From an uncultured Vampirovibrio sp. (lineage in GTDB: Bacteria; Cyanobacteriota; Vampirovibrionia; Gastranaerophilales; Gastranaerophilaceae), in NCBI GenBank assembly GCA_910579975.1, contig CAJTWU010000015.1, positions 1-50,638 on the forward strand: a DNA stretch of 50,638 bases. The letters are read 5' to 3'. Position 1 is the first letter of the stretch. Each line of letters starts with the position of its first letter. This document shows positions 1 to 7,993 of the stretch, in pieces. The notes beneath the pieces were generated by a model. That model made no database searches. It was not told where the DNA came from and worked only from the letters and a program-made list of their open reading frames with translations. The position numbers and the translations under genes are program-made.

Positions 1-1
1 C

Positions 2-721
2 GGTTCCAGAGTATCTGCAGCAAATGGTATGGCACTCGGTGTTAATGCAAGAGTAAATGCGGCAGCAACCAATTCAGTTGCTATTGGTAGAGGTGCTATT
101 GCTAGTCAATCTAATACTATCGTGTTAGGAGATGAAAATACTACAGTTGTTATTCCTGGTGCTGTTGAATTTGCTAGTTTACATGTTTCTAAAGATCTTG
201 TTGTTGATTATAATTGTGTAGTTAACAGATTGGGCGGGGAATTTATTTTTAGAGCACAACCAGGTCCTCCAAAAGAAAATTCAATATATGGTAATTCTGA
301 GTTAAGCCGAATATTTATGGGTGATGACAAGGGGGGTGATGATAATACCAGAACTCTTCGTAAATACGGTTGGCGTTATTCAATATTAGATTATACAATA
401 ACCTCTGACCGACGCTTAAAGAATGTTGGTAAAGAGTTTACATCAGGACTTGAAAAACTCAAAAAACTTCAAGTGTTTAATTACACCTTTAAAGACAATA
501 AAGATAAAACACCACATGTAGGTGTAATGGCACAAGACTTACAAAAAATCTTCCCTGATGCAGTTGTTAAAGGTGAAGACGGCTTCTTGAGAATAAGAAT
601 GGAAGATATGTTCTATGCTGTTATTAATGCCGTTAAAGAACTTGATAACAGAACTTCTGCTCAAGAAAAGAAAATCAAAGAACTCGAAAAACGTATTGAG
701 GAACTTGAGAAGAAATTATAA
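2..721 (+). CDS. Surface protein C-terminus: YadA-type head repeats plus S74 autochaperone (5' truncated)
   Basis: The reading frame is open from base 2 through the ATG at 29, so the gene starts left of the window and only its last ~240 codons are seen. The N-terminal visible part carries YadA-head-like repeats of the type NSVAIGRGA and ANGMALGVNA, which build trimeric beta-roll stalks. From about residue 130 of the 29-start numbering comes a Peptidase_S74 (intramolecular chaperone) domain with the hallmark SDRRLKN, where such domains self-cleave at the Ser, then HVGVMAQDLQKIFPDAV and a C-terminal coiled coil rich in K-E-L heptads. In known proteins (phage tail fibres, some bacterial surface fibres) this domain trimerises the fibre and is released. 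A host surface fibre is likely because of the YadA repeats, but a phage-derived fibre cannot be excluded. Confidence 0.85.
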   Translation, partial: GSRVSAANGMALGVNARVNAAATNSVAIGRGAIASQSNTIVLGDENTTVVIPGAVEFASLHVSKDLVVDYNCVVNRLGGEFIFRAQPGPPKENSIYGNSELSRIFMGDDKGGDDNTRTLRKYGWRYSILDYTITSDRRLKNVGKEFTSGLEKLKKLQVFNYTFKDNKDKTPHVGVMAQDLQKIFPDAVVKGEDGFLRIRMEDMFYAVINAVKELDNRTSAQEKKIKELEKRIEELEKKL

Positions 722-783
722 TTTGCGAGGATTATTGCTACAACATTGATAAGACAAACTCAAATCTTATCACTCGCAAATAA

Positions 784-812
784 AAAAGGTCGGCTTATAA
801 AGCCGACCTTTT
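784..812. terminator. Bidirectional rho-independent terminator
   Basis: A perfect 13-bp stem (AAAAGGTCGGCTT, loop ATA, AAGCCGACCTTTT) lies between the converging ends at 721 and 828. Its A-rich and T-rich flanks make it work on both strands. Confidence 0.93.
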
Positions 813-827
813 CCTTTATCATTTCAA

Positions 828-2831
828 CTAATCAAACAAGTCTTCAAGGTCATCAAGAATTCCTTCGTGATTATTACCTTTTCCTACTTCTTCTGCTATT
901 TTCTTCAAGATTTCAATAATAATTTTCAAATCTTTATCACAATTACATTTATCAGGAATTTTAGCAAGTATTTCATCAAGCTTATCAAGAATAGCCTTAT
1001 TGTCACCGCCATTTATTTCAATTTGAGTTTTAATACCTTCTAAAGTAATTGCGACAAGATTCAATTTACTTTCAATGCTTGTTAGAACATCACCGTTAAC
1101 CTTAGACTGATCTAAGATATCTGCTAACATTCTTTCTATAGTTGATAAATCAACATTTACATCAAGGCTGATATTGCCAATTGCATCTAAAATTGCATCT
1201 GCTTTATCACCTAATTTATCAACTTTGCTTACCAATTCTGCTAACAATGCAAGAGCTTGGTTATAGAATTTCTGATCATCTTCATGGGCTCTATCAAGTT
1301 TTGTTAATACTTGATCAATTTTATTAAGCATATCAGCACTAATAGAGTTATTAATAGCAAGTTGTTCCAAAATTAATGCAAGTCCTTTTTGTCCATTAGC
1401 ATCAATATTATCGAGTTTTGTAAGAATTTGTTCTAAGAATACTTTATTTTGTTCAGTCATTTGGTCTAATTTTGAAAGCAATGCTTCAACAGCTGCTGCT
1501 AAATCACCTTTAAGCCCTTGAACATTATCAAGAATACTTTGTAATAATTGATGAGTTTTTGAATCCATTTCTTTATTTTGTTCAATTGATGCTTCAATTT
1601 TTGCAAGAATTGCATATAAAACTTTAGTAGTTTCTTCATCACCATTATCTATATTTTCAATCTTAACAATAAGTTTAATTAAAAGATTAACATTAGCTTC
1701 ACTTGCCTCATCAATATGTTTAATGATATCAAGCATACCATTTTTCATATTGTCATCTAATTTACTAATTTTATCCATAATCATGTACATAAGTTCATGA
1801 GTTTTTTCTGTTAAATCATGATTTTGGTCAATACTTTCTTGAACTTTATTTAAGATAGCTAATAAAATTTCATTTGTTTTTCCATCATTATCTTTACCTT
1901 CTTCAATTGAATTAAAGATTTTAGTCAATAGTTCAATATTCTTTTCACTGATTGAGTCTAATTTATTAAGAAGAGCAAGAATACTTTGTTTCATATTATT
2001 ATCCATAGAATCAAGCTTAGCAAGAATTGCCTGGAAGAATTTTTGCTGCTGCATAGCAATTTCTTTATCATTTTGAATACTTTCATTAATTTTATTCAAA
2101 ATATTGTTCAACAAAGAAATTAGTGTCTGATCATTTTTATCAGCTTGTCCCATTTGAGCAAGTATCATTGTTAATGTTTTGTTATTTTCAGCGCTTAATT
2201 TATTTCCATCTTTAATAGCATTAAGAATTTCAGTTAACATTGCCTTAAATTCTGAATTGCCTTTAGAAATTTCATTAAGAATTTCATCTTGTTTTTCTGT
2301 ATTTTCTTTTAACATATTAAAGATATCTTGAGCAGTCATATTCATATCTTCTAATAACTTAAGAATTCTATCCATGCTAATGCCTTGTTCAAGAAGTGCT
2401 TCAAGAATAGCTCTATTGATTTCTGTTTGTTCTTTTTGCTCTTCACGCAAAGCTTTGATTTCTTCTAAAACTGCTTTTACTAATTCTTCATCAGTCATAT
2501 AAATATTAACCGTAATATTTGTAATAACTTGTGTATTATCTGTAATATAAGTATTTCCACCAGGCTCATCAGTACAAGATGTCATAGCTGCAGCACCACT
2601 CAATAAAGTTAATGCAGCCATTGCATTAAGTCCCATTTTTTTAAGACTTGCCATGTTTACACCTTGAAATGCAATATTATTCATTGATTGTGCATTTAAA
2701 GCGCTAATACTTTCTTCTTGACCTTCAGAAACATCTGCTAAAGCAGTTGTTGTTGGTGCAGAACCAGCTTCTTCTCCTTTAAATTTGAGATTTTTGTTGA
2801 TTAACAACATTTCATTTGCACTAATTTTCAT
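828..2831 (-). CDS. Large repetitive coiled-coil putative lipoprotein with FKG/FQG-tagged N-terminus
   Basis: This 667-residue protein is almost entirely amphipathic helix. Residues 1-59 hold two short tags (LKFKGEE at 15-21 and NIAFQG at 52-57). A hydrophobic stretch follows, ending in MTSC at residues 83-86, which looks like a lipobox with Cys86 as lipidation site. The rest is helical, with tandem units of about 82 residues: ILAKLDSMDNNMK at 269, IMDKISKLDDNMK at 351 and ILDNVQGLK at 433. Heptad-like I/L spacing suggests a long fibrous or spacer structure. A second start at 2654 (Met60), preceded by AAGGTG, would give a conventional lipoprotein signal peptide; the listed start has AAAGGAG about 10 nt upstream. 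No enzymatic motif is visible and the family is not recognised. Confidence 0.8.
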   Translation of the reverse strand: MKISANEMLLINKNLKFKGEEAGSAPTTTALADVSEGQEESISALNAQSMNNIAFQGVNMASLKKMGLNAMAALTLLSGAAAMTSCTDEPGGNTYITDNTQVITNITVNIYMTDEELVKAVLEEIKALREEQKEQTEINRAILEALLEQGISMDRILKLLEDMNMTAQDIFNMLKENTEKQDEILNEISKGNSEFKAMLTEILNAIKDGNKLSAENNKTLTMILAQMGQADKNDQTLISLLNNILNKINESIQNDKEIAMQQQKFFQAILAKLDSMDNNMKQSILALLNKLDSISEKNIELLTKIFNSIEEGKDNDGKTNEILLAILNKVQESIDQNHDLTEKTHELMYMIMDKISKLDDNMKNGMLDIIKHIDEASEANVNLLIKLIVKIENIDNGDEETTKVLYAILAKIEASIEQNKEMDSKTHQLLQSILDNVQGLKGDLAAAVEALLSKLDQMTEQNKVFLEQILTKLDNIDANGQKGLALILEQLAINNSISADMLNKIDQVLTKLDRAHEDDQKFYNQALALLAELVSKVDKLGDKADAILDAIGNISLDVNVDLSTIERMLADILDQSKVNGDVLTSIESKLNLVAITLEGIKTQIEINGGDNKAILDKLDEILAKIPDKCNCDKDLKIIIEILKKIAEEVGKGNNHEGILDDLEDLFD

Positions 2832-2912
2832 ACGTATTATACTCCTTTTTATAAATATATTTGTATCTATGTAATGGTTCTAAAACTTGTCAAAACATTT
2901 TTTGCTACCAAG

Positions 2913-2930
2913 TTCACAAATGTTTACAAA
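2913..2930 (+). promoter_or_regulatory. HLR1-like direct repeat upstream of lysC
   Basis: TTCACAAA-TG-TTTACAAA fits the two-octamer layout of the cyanobacterial HLR1 site (half-site K-TTACA-WW, 2-nt gap) with one mismatch. A near-identical copy lies at 14886-14903. It sits inside a 9-bp inverted repeat (CCAAGTTCA 2908-2916 / TGAACTTGG 2939-2947) and 41 bp upstream of a TATAAT at 2972-2977. Binding by an RpaB-like regulator is a guess. Confidence 0.4.
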
Positions 2931-3003
2931 AAGTTTTATGAACTTGGTTTTCTTTTTATCGTTATTTTATATATAATGTAAAGGAGCGGTTAAGGACGAA
3001 TAA

Positions 3004-4269
3004 ATGAAAAATATAATTGTTCAAAAATTTGGCGGTACATCCGTTGCCGATACAGACAAAATCAAGAATGTAGCAAAAGCTGTTATTAGAGAAAAAAATC
3101 TAGGAAATGACGTTGTTGTAGTAGTTTCAGCAATGGGACACACAACAGATATTCTCACGAAACTAGCAAAAGAGATTTCTCCAAACCCATCTTCCAGAGA
3201 AATGGACATGCTTCTATCAACAGGAGAGGGAGTTTCTATTGCACTTTTGGCTATGGCACTTCAGGCTCAAGGATGTAAAGCTGTTAGTATGAATGCAATG
3301 CAAGTAGGTATTATTACAGAAAACGTCCATTCAAAAGCTCGCATACTTGAGATTAAAACAGAAAAAATCAAGCAGCATCTTGAAGCAGGAGAAGTGGTAG
3401 TTATTGCCGGTTTTCAGGGAATAACCGATGATTTTGAGATTACTACTCTTGGAAGAGGCGGCTCTGATACTTCTGCTGTAGCTATAGCAGGCGCATTAGG
3501 AGCTAATCGCTGTGATATTTATACAGATGTTGAAGGTGTTTATACAACTGATCCAAGAATTGTACCTTGTGCTTCAAAACTACAGCAAATCTCTTATGAA
3601 GAAATGCTTGAACTTGCAAGAGTCGGAGCTAATGTGCTTCACCCAAGAGCAGTTGAAACAGCAGCAAGATATAACACACCGGTAAGAGTTAGAAGCACTT
3701 TTAAGCTCGATAACTTAGGAACTTTAATATTAGGAGTTGATAAAATGGAATTACATAGACCTGTTACAGGTGTTGCCTCAGATTTATCACAATTAAGAGT
3801 CGTTGTATGTGATGTACCAGATAGCCCTGGTACAGCTGCAATTCTTTTTGATGGATTAGCTGAAGAAAATGTTTCTGTAGATATGATTATTCAATCTTAT
3901 GCAAGAAAAGCATTAAATACTAATGATATAGCTTTTACAATTGATAAATCAGATTTAGATAAGACAAGAGAAATTCTTGAAAAAGTAAAATCCAGACTAA
4001 GCTATAGCAATATTTTTATTGATGACAAGATTGCTAAAATCTCTATTGTTGGAGCCGGCATGATTGACCATCCAGGAATTGCTGCAAAAATGTTTAAGAC
4101 TCTTGCAAGTTTGGATATAAATATCAAAATGATTTCTACAAGTGAAATAAAAATAAGCTGTCTTGTTGAACAATCTCGTGCAAATGATGCTGTAGAAGCT
4201 CTTCATAAAATTTTTGGACTCGACAGTAAAGAAATCGCCGAAGTAAAAGGCGATTTACCTAACGTATAG
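3004..4269 (+). CDS. lysC: Aspartate kinase
   Basis: Catalyses ATP-dependent phosphorylation of L-aspartate, the first step toward lysine/diaminopimelate, threonine and methionine. The 421-residue length fits the monofunctional class. The N-terminal kinase domain begins with QKFGGTSVAD and contains TTLGRGGSDTSAVAIA, the substrate-binding loop of the family. Two C-terminal ACT-type regulatory domains follow (about residues 265-345 and 345-410, the second starting near KISIVGAGM), the usual site of lysine/threonine feedback. The ATG follows AAGGAGCGG at 2980-2988. The next gene starts 13 nt after the stop, so the two are probably cotranscribed. A DapL-like aminotransferase elsewhere in the window (28654-29880) could use its downstream product. 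Confidence 0.97.
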   Translation: MKNIIVQKFGGTSVADTDKIKNVAKAVIREKNLGNDVVVVVSAMGHTTDILTKLAKEISPNPSSREMDMLLSTGEGVSIALLAMALQAQGCKAVSMNAMQVGIITENVHSKARILEIKTEKIKQHLEAGEVVVIAGFQGITDDFEITTLGRGGSDTSAVAIAGALGANRCDIYTDVEGVYTTDPRIVPCASKLQQISYEEMLELARVGANVLHPRAVETAARYNTPVRVRSTFKLDNLGTLILGVDKMELHRPVTGVASDLSQLRVVVCDVPDSPGTAAILFDGLAEENVSVDMIIQSYARKALNTNDIAFTIDKSDLDKTREILEKVKSRLSYSNIFIDDKIAKISIVGAGMIDHPGIAAKMFKTLASLDINIKMISTSEIKISCLVEQSRANDAVEALHKIFGLDSKEIAEVKGDLPNV

Positions 4270-4282
4270 GAGAAATTTATCA

Positions 4283-4753
4283 ATGAAAAAAATATTTTTA
4301 TCAGTAATGACTGCAGCATTAGTTTCTTTAACAGCTTTTGCTGATGATAAGCAAGAAGCTATAAACTTTTTTAATAATTATGTAAAAGCAGCAAACAACT
4401 ATGATGTTTCTGTTGCAGCAATGTATTCACCAAGTGCAAAAATTATCAGACAAGTTGTAAAACCGGATGGTACTTTAGTTGATGTTGATACAGATACAGC
4501 AACTTATATCCGTCAAATGAAAATAGGTCAAGCGGGTGCTAAATTAAAAAATTACAAAAACAATTATTCAAATATTTCTGCAACAGCAATGCCAAATGGC
4601 GCATACAAAATTTCGTCTCTTAGACAACCTTCTAACGAGACATATAAACTTAAAACTTATATGATTGTAAAAAAACAACCTGATGGTAAATGGTTGATTA
4701 CAGAAGAGATGATGCAAACAAAAGTTCAAACATTTTTAAAATATAAAAAATAG
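4283..4753 (+). CDS. Secreted NTF2/SnoaL-like small protein
   Basis: A 156-residue protein with a clear Sec signal peptide (MKKIFLSVMTAALVSLTAFA, cut before DDKQE). The mature part, with an N-terminal helix EAINFFNNYVKAAN, a central beta-rich part and the C-terminal strand pattern KPDGKWLITEEMM-like, resembles the NTF2/SnoaL cone fold in which a hydrophobic pocket binds a small ligand. No catalytic residues are assigned. It starts 13 nt after lysC and ends before a strong terminator, so it is the distal gene of that transcript. The link to lysine metabolism may be only transcriptional. Family assignment is by pattern and moderate. Confidence 0.7.
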   Translation: MKKIFLSVMTAALVSLTAFADDKQEAINFFNNYVKAANNYDVSVAAMYSPSAKIIRQVVKPDGTLVDVDTDTATYIRQMKIGQAGAKLKNYKNNYSNISATAMPNGAYKISSLRQPSNETYKLKTYMIVKKQPDGKWLITEEMMQTKVQTFLKYKK

Positions 4754-4765
4754 CAGAATAAAATA

Positions 4766-4792
4766 AGGGGTGTGATTAAATCACACCCTTTT
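4766..4792. terminator. Rho-independent terminator between convergent genes
   Basis: Hairpin GGGTGTGATT / AATCACACCC (4768-4777 and 4779-4788) flanked by AA and TTTT; it serves the end of the lysC transcript and, on the other strand, the AMIN-like gene ending at 4825. Confidence 0.9.
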
Positions 4793-4824
4793 AAATAGTA
4801 TAGTTTTATAAAAAGATTGTTGTT

Positions 4825-5874
4825 TTAGTTAATATTGTTTTTATTTAAACTTGCTCTTAAACCTCTTGCCAAATCATGACGTCCGCTTTTTTCATATATA
4901 GCAGTCATTGATTCCAAGAATTTCAAGTTATCTACATTAGGATTTGACTGATTAACAGGTGCATTATTAACCGGTGTAGTTAATTTCTTAACTTGAGTTT
5001 GAACTGCAGCTGATTGAGGCTGCACAGGTCTTGTTGCAACTGTATTTTGAGTTTGTGGCGTAACATAGCTTCTTAATCTTGGATTATGAATAGTCATTGG
5101 TTCAGAGTCATAAGGATTACGATTTTCTTTCTGATAAGCATTTAAGCCATAATTAACAGTTGTAAATGGTTTTTCAGCATTAACATATGTTTGTTGAACA
5201 GGCTGAACTCCTCTGTACATATTGATTTCTCTTTCATTAAGAGATTGGCTTAAACCAATTTTCATTTCAGGTTCTTTACGTTTGAATAATCTCATAACCC
5301 CGAACCCTAGAAGAGCTAATAATCCGAAAGAAAAAGCTTTTTGTCCGAAATCTGAAGCTGTATCTTCATCAATAGAATCTTTAATATCAGCTACTGTAGA
5401 AGAAGATTTTAATTTATCAAACAATTTAGAAGTTTTTACATTTTCGTAATCCTCTGTATAAATTGGAGCATAGCTTTCAATTGGATTACTTAATTTAAGA
5501 TTTTTTGTACTACCGTTGGAAACCGGCACTGTAGTTGCTAGAGCATCAAATGTTACAGTTGCATTAGCCGCATTTTCTGCTTGGAAAAAGATACTAATAC
5601 CGTTACCTTGAGGTTCAACCATTACTGTATCAACATTAGCTACGTTATTATAAACTGTATTCAATGTTTTAGAAGCTCTGATGTCTTTCATATTCAAAGT
5701 GATTTTATTAGGTGCTTGAACAACTTTTTTAACATCAACAGCTTTATCGGACACCAAAACTATATTATAAGTATCTTTAACAGGCTCAATCTCAATAGAT
5801 TGAAGCACATTATCATCAGCCATAACCGACAACATAGATACTACCATTGTTAATAACAACAATACTCTTTTCAT
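4825..5874 (-). CDS. AMIN-like periplasmic domain protein with one membrane anchor
   Basis: A 349-residue protein. Residues 1-19 are a signal peptide (MKRVLLLLTMVVSMLSVMA). About residues 20-125 form a beta-rich domain with the pattern YNIVLVSDKAVDV...NKITLNMKDI, resembling AMIN domains that localise envelope proteins to peptidoglycan or secretins. A hydrophobic helix near residues 180-198 (AFSFGLLALLGFGVMRLF, then RKRKE-like positives) anchors it. A Q/N/P/T-rich cytoplasmic tail ends with a short helix (LKFLESMTAIYEKSGRHDLARGLRASL). An envelope assembly role is plausible but unproven. It stands alone and has its own upstream region at 5875-5970. Confidence 0.65.
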   Translation of the reverse strand: MKRVLLLLTMVVSMLSVMADDNVLQSIEIEPVKDTYNIVLVSDKAVDVKKVVQAPNKITLNMKDIRASKTLNTVYNNVANVDTVMVEPQGNGISIFFQAENAANATVTFDALATTVPVSNGSTKNLKLSNPIESYAPIYTEDYENVKTSKLFDKLKSSSTVADIKDSIDEDTASDFGQKAFSFGLLALLGFGVMRLFKRKEPEMKIGLSQSLNEREINMYRGVQPVQQTYVNAEKPFTTVNYGLNAYQKENRNPYDSEPMTIHNPRLRSYVTPQTQNTVATRPVQPQSAAVQTQVKKLTTPVNNAPVNQSNPNVDNLKFLESMTAIYEKSGRHDLARGLRASLNKNNIN

Positions 5875-5948
5875 AAAACTCTCTCTCCCTTGATAATAGT
5901 GTACATGCTCGGCATGCCTGAGACATCAATCAGGGGATTGAAATTCAT

Positions 5949-5966
5949 ATAGACCATTTGGTCTAT
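5949..5966. repeat. Perfect inverted repeat ATAGACCA-TT-TGGTCTAT
   Basis: An 8-bp palindromic pair with a 2-nt centre just after the stop of the Fe-S protein gene (5971) and upstream of the AMIN-like gene. There is no T-tract, so it is more likely an operator or a processing/stability hairpin than a terminator. Confidence 0.5.
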
Positions 5967-5970
5967 TCAC

Positions 5971-7023
5971 TTATATTCTATCTGATATAAAATCAATTAA
6001 ATCGTAAACCTTGTATGCACCAAATGCGTATAACCGAAGCGCAGCTTCGCATCCAAGGCAAGAAGTTAAAACATATTTTGCTCCGGAGGATTTAATATTT
6101 TCTCTCTTTTGAACAAAAACTTTTGAAGTAATTTTATATTTTTTAAATTTTGTTATTGCATTTAACCCGCAACACTTATCAAAATCTTTCATTTCAATAT
6201 ATTCAAGATTTTTAGTATTATTTAAGATTTTTTCGATTTCGGGATAATTACTGATATTACAAGGTTTATGAAAAGTCACTTTTACAGGTTTTTTGAGTTC
6301 AAACGACTGTTCAGCAAGATATTCATAAATATTTTTAACTTTTATCTCTTTTAAAAACTCCGAGTCATTCCATTTTATATAATCTTTAAGAGTTTTTTCA
6401 CAGCTAGCACAAGTAGTTACAACTTCTTTTATGTCGTATTTTTTTAGAACATTGATATAATTATTAATACTATTATTAAAACTCTCTAAATCACCGCGCA
6501 TAAACAAAGAAATACCGCAGCAAGAAAACTCCGGATTTATTACTTCCACTCCAATATTATTTAAAAGTTTTACAATAGCCTTATCGCCTTTAATCTTGGA
6601 ACCACATCCGCCAAAATAAAGAACTTTTTTATCAAAAGTTTTAGATTTAGATTTCGGACGCAAGAAAGATATAAAATTAGGAATAAACTTAAAAATAATC
6701 TTTTTTTGGAACAAGGAAATAAGTTTTTCTATTTTATGCGATTTAAAATACTCGTATTTTGCAGCTGCAATAATATCTATAATGTCAATCCCGCTCGGAC
6801 AAAATTTTGAACAGGCACCGCATTTAAGACATAAGTCAAGGTAATTATTAATAGTCTTAGACATTTTTAAATCACCTTTAAGCAATCCGTCAAGCATGAT
6901 AAAATGCCCGCGAGAAACAGTACAGTCATTACCCGTAATTTTATAAATCGGGCATTCACCCTGACAAAGCCCGCATTTTGAGCACCTATGTATATTTTCC
7001 TTGAAATCTTCCAGTTGTTTCAT
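5971..7023 (-). CDS. GlcF/HdrD-like iron-sulfur oxidoreductase subunit
   Basis: A 350-residue electron-transfer protein. The N-terminus has two [4Fe-4S] motifs (CSKCGLCQGECP near residues 14-25 and CLKCGACSKFCP near 66-77). Two CCG-type domains follow, with CGGCGSK / CCGISL / TTCASC in the first and KCCGLNA / TSCLGC in the second. This is the layout of glycolate oxidase iron-sulfur subunit GlcF, lactate-oxidising LutA/LldE relatives and heterodisulfide reductase HdrD. No flavoprotein partner is adjacent. It is translationally coupled to the upstream sugar-phosphate isomerase gene (TAATG overlap at 7023), so it is the last gene of an envelope-sugar operon, which is unexpected. Substrate unknown. 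Confidence 0.85.
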   Translation of the reverse strand: MKQLEDFKENIHRCSKCGLCQGECPIYKITGNDCTVSRGHFIMLDGLLKGDLKMSKTINNYLDLCLKCGACSKFCPSGIDIIDIIAAAKYEYFKSHKIEKLISLFQKKIIFKFIPNFISFLRPKSKSKTFDKKVLYFGGCGSKIKGDKAIVKLLNNIGVEVINPEFSCCGISLFMRGDLESFNNSINNYINVLKKYDIKEVVTTCASCEKTLKDYIKWNDSEFLKEIKVKNIYEYLAEQSFELKKPVKVTFHKPCNISNYPEIEKILNNTKNLEYIEMKDFDKCCGLNAITKFKKYKITSKVFVQKRENIKSSGAKYVLTSCLGCEAALRLYAFGAYKVYDLIDFISDRI

Positions 7024-7991
7024 TACGCAACGCCATTATTAAGCAAATCGTGGATGTGAATAACTCCGATAGGTTGAGTGCCATCTAAAACAAACATATT
7101 TGTAATTTTCTTATCATGCATAATCTTTAATGCTTCAGCAGAAATCATATCTTTAGTAACCGTTCTAGGGTTTTTGGTCATAAGATTTAATGCCTTTTCA
7201 TTTAATATAGACGCAGAAAGACATCTTCTCAAGTCACCGTCTGTAAGCATTCCTGTAAATTCGCCATTTTGGTTAATAAACCCGACACATCCGAGACATT
7301 TTGAAGTCATTTCCAATAAAACAGCTTGCATATTAGAATTCTCATCCAAAATCGGCATATCTTGTCCGGTATGCATTAAATCGCCAACACGCTTAAGAAT
7401 TGAGCCTAATTTACCTCCTGGATGACGAACATTAAATTCTTCTTTAGAAAAACCTTTTCTCTCAATCAAACCTGTAGTAAGAATGTCACCTAAAACAAGA
7501 GTTGCTGTAGTTGAACTTGTAGGAGCAAGACCCAAAGGACAAGCCTCTTCTGCTTTTGGAAGTTCCAAAACAACATCAGCTGCTGACCCAAGAGAACTTT
7601 GTGCATTTTTTGTAATAGCAATCATTTTAATCCCGAAACGCTTGCAATAATTAACAATATCAACGAGTTCTCTGGACTCACCACTATTAGAAATAGCAAT
7701 AATAACGTCATTTTCTGTAATCATACCCAAATCACCATGACTTGCTTCTGCCGGATGTACAAAAAATGATGGAGTACCTGTAGAAGCTAATGATGCAGCT
7801 ATTTTTTTACCAATATGACCTGATTTTCCCATCCCCGTAATAATAATTCTTCCTGTTGCCTTTTGCATTAAATCAAGCGCATTTGTAAGGTTTTCTAATG
7901 CAACAGAGTCTTTTAAAGCAGAAATTGCATTAATCTCAATATCAATTGTTCTTAGAGCAGAAGCCCGGTCATTGTTAGTAAAAATTGCCAT
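7023..7991 (-). CDS. kdsD: D-arabinose-5-phosphate isomerase (KdsD/KpsF/GutQ family)
   Basis: Converts ribulose-5-phosphate to arabinose-5-phosphate, the precursor of Kdo in LPS. At 322 residues it has the family's usual length. It has an N-terminal SIS domain (ITGMGKSGHIGKKIAASLAS, then HPAEASHGDLGMI and ISNSGESREL) and two C-terminal CBS domains (around residues 205-262 and 270-320, MLTDGDLRRCL in the first). It starts 2 nt after the stop of the mannose-1-phosphate guanylyltransferase gene and overlaps the next gene as TAATG, so it is tightly coupled in the operon. Paralogues acting on other sugars exist, but the LPS context supports the Kdo role. Confidence 0.92.
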   Translation of the reverse strand: MAIFTNNDRASALRTIDIEINAISALKDSVALENLTNALDLMQKATGRIIITGMGKSGHIGKKIAASLASTGTPSFFVHPAEASHGDLGMITENDVIIAISNSGESRELVDIVNYCKRFGIKMIAITKNAQSSLGSAADVVLELPKAEEACPLGLAPTSSTTATLVLGDILTTGLIERKGFSKEEFNVRHPGGKLGSILKRVGDLMHTGQDMPILDENSNMQAVLLEMTSKCLGCVGFINQNGEFTGMLTDGDLRRCLSASILNEKALNLMTKNPRTVTKDMISAEALKIMHDKKITNMFVLDGTQPIGVIHIHDLLNNGVA

Positions 7992-7993
7992 TC

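Noticed and set aside
3021..3209. Minus-strand frame inside lysC
   Set aside because: Shadow of a well supported gene on the other strand.
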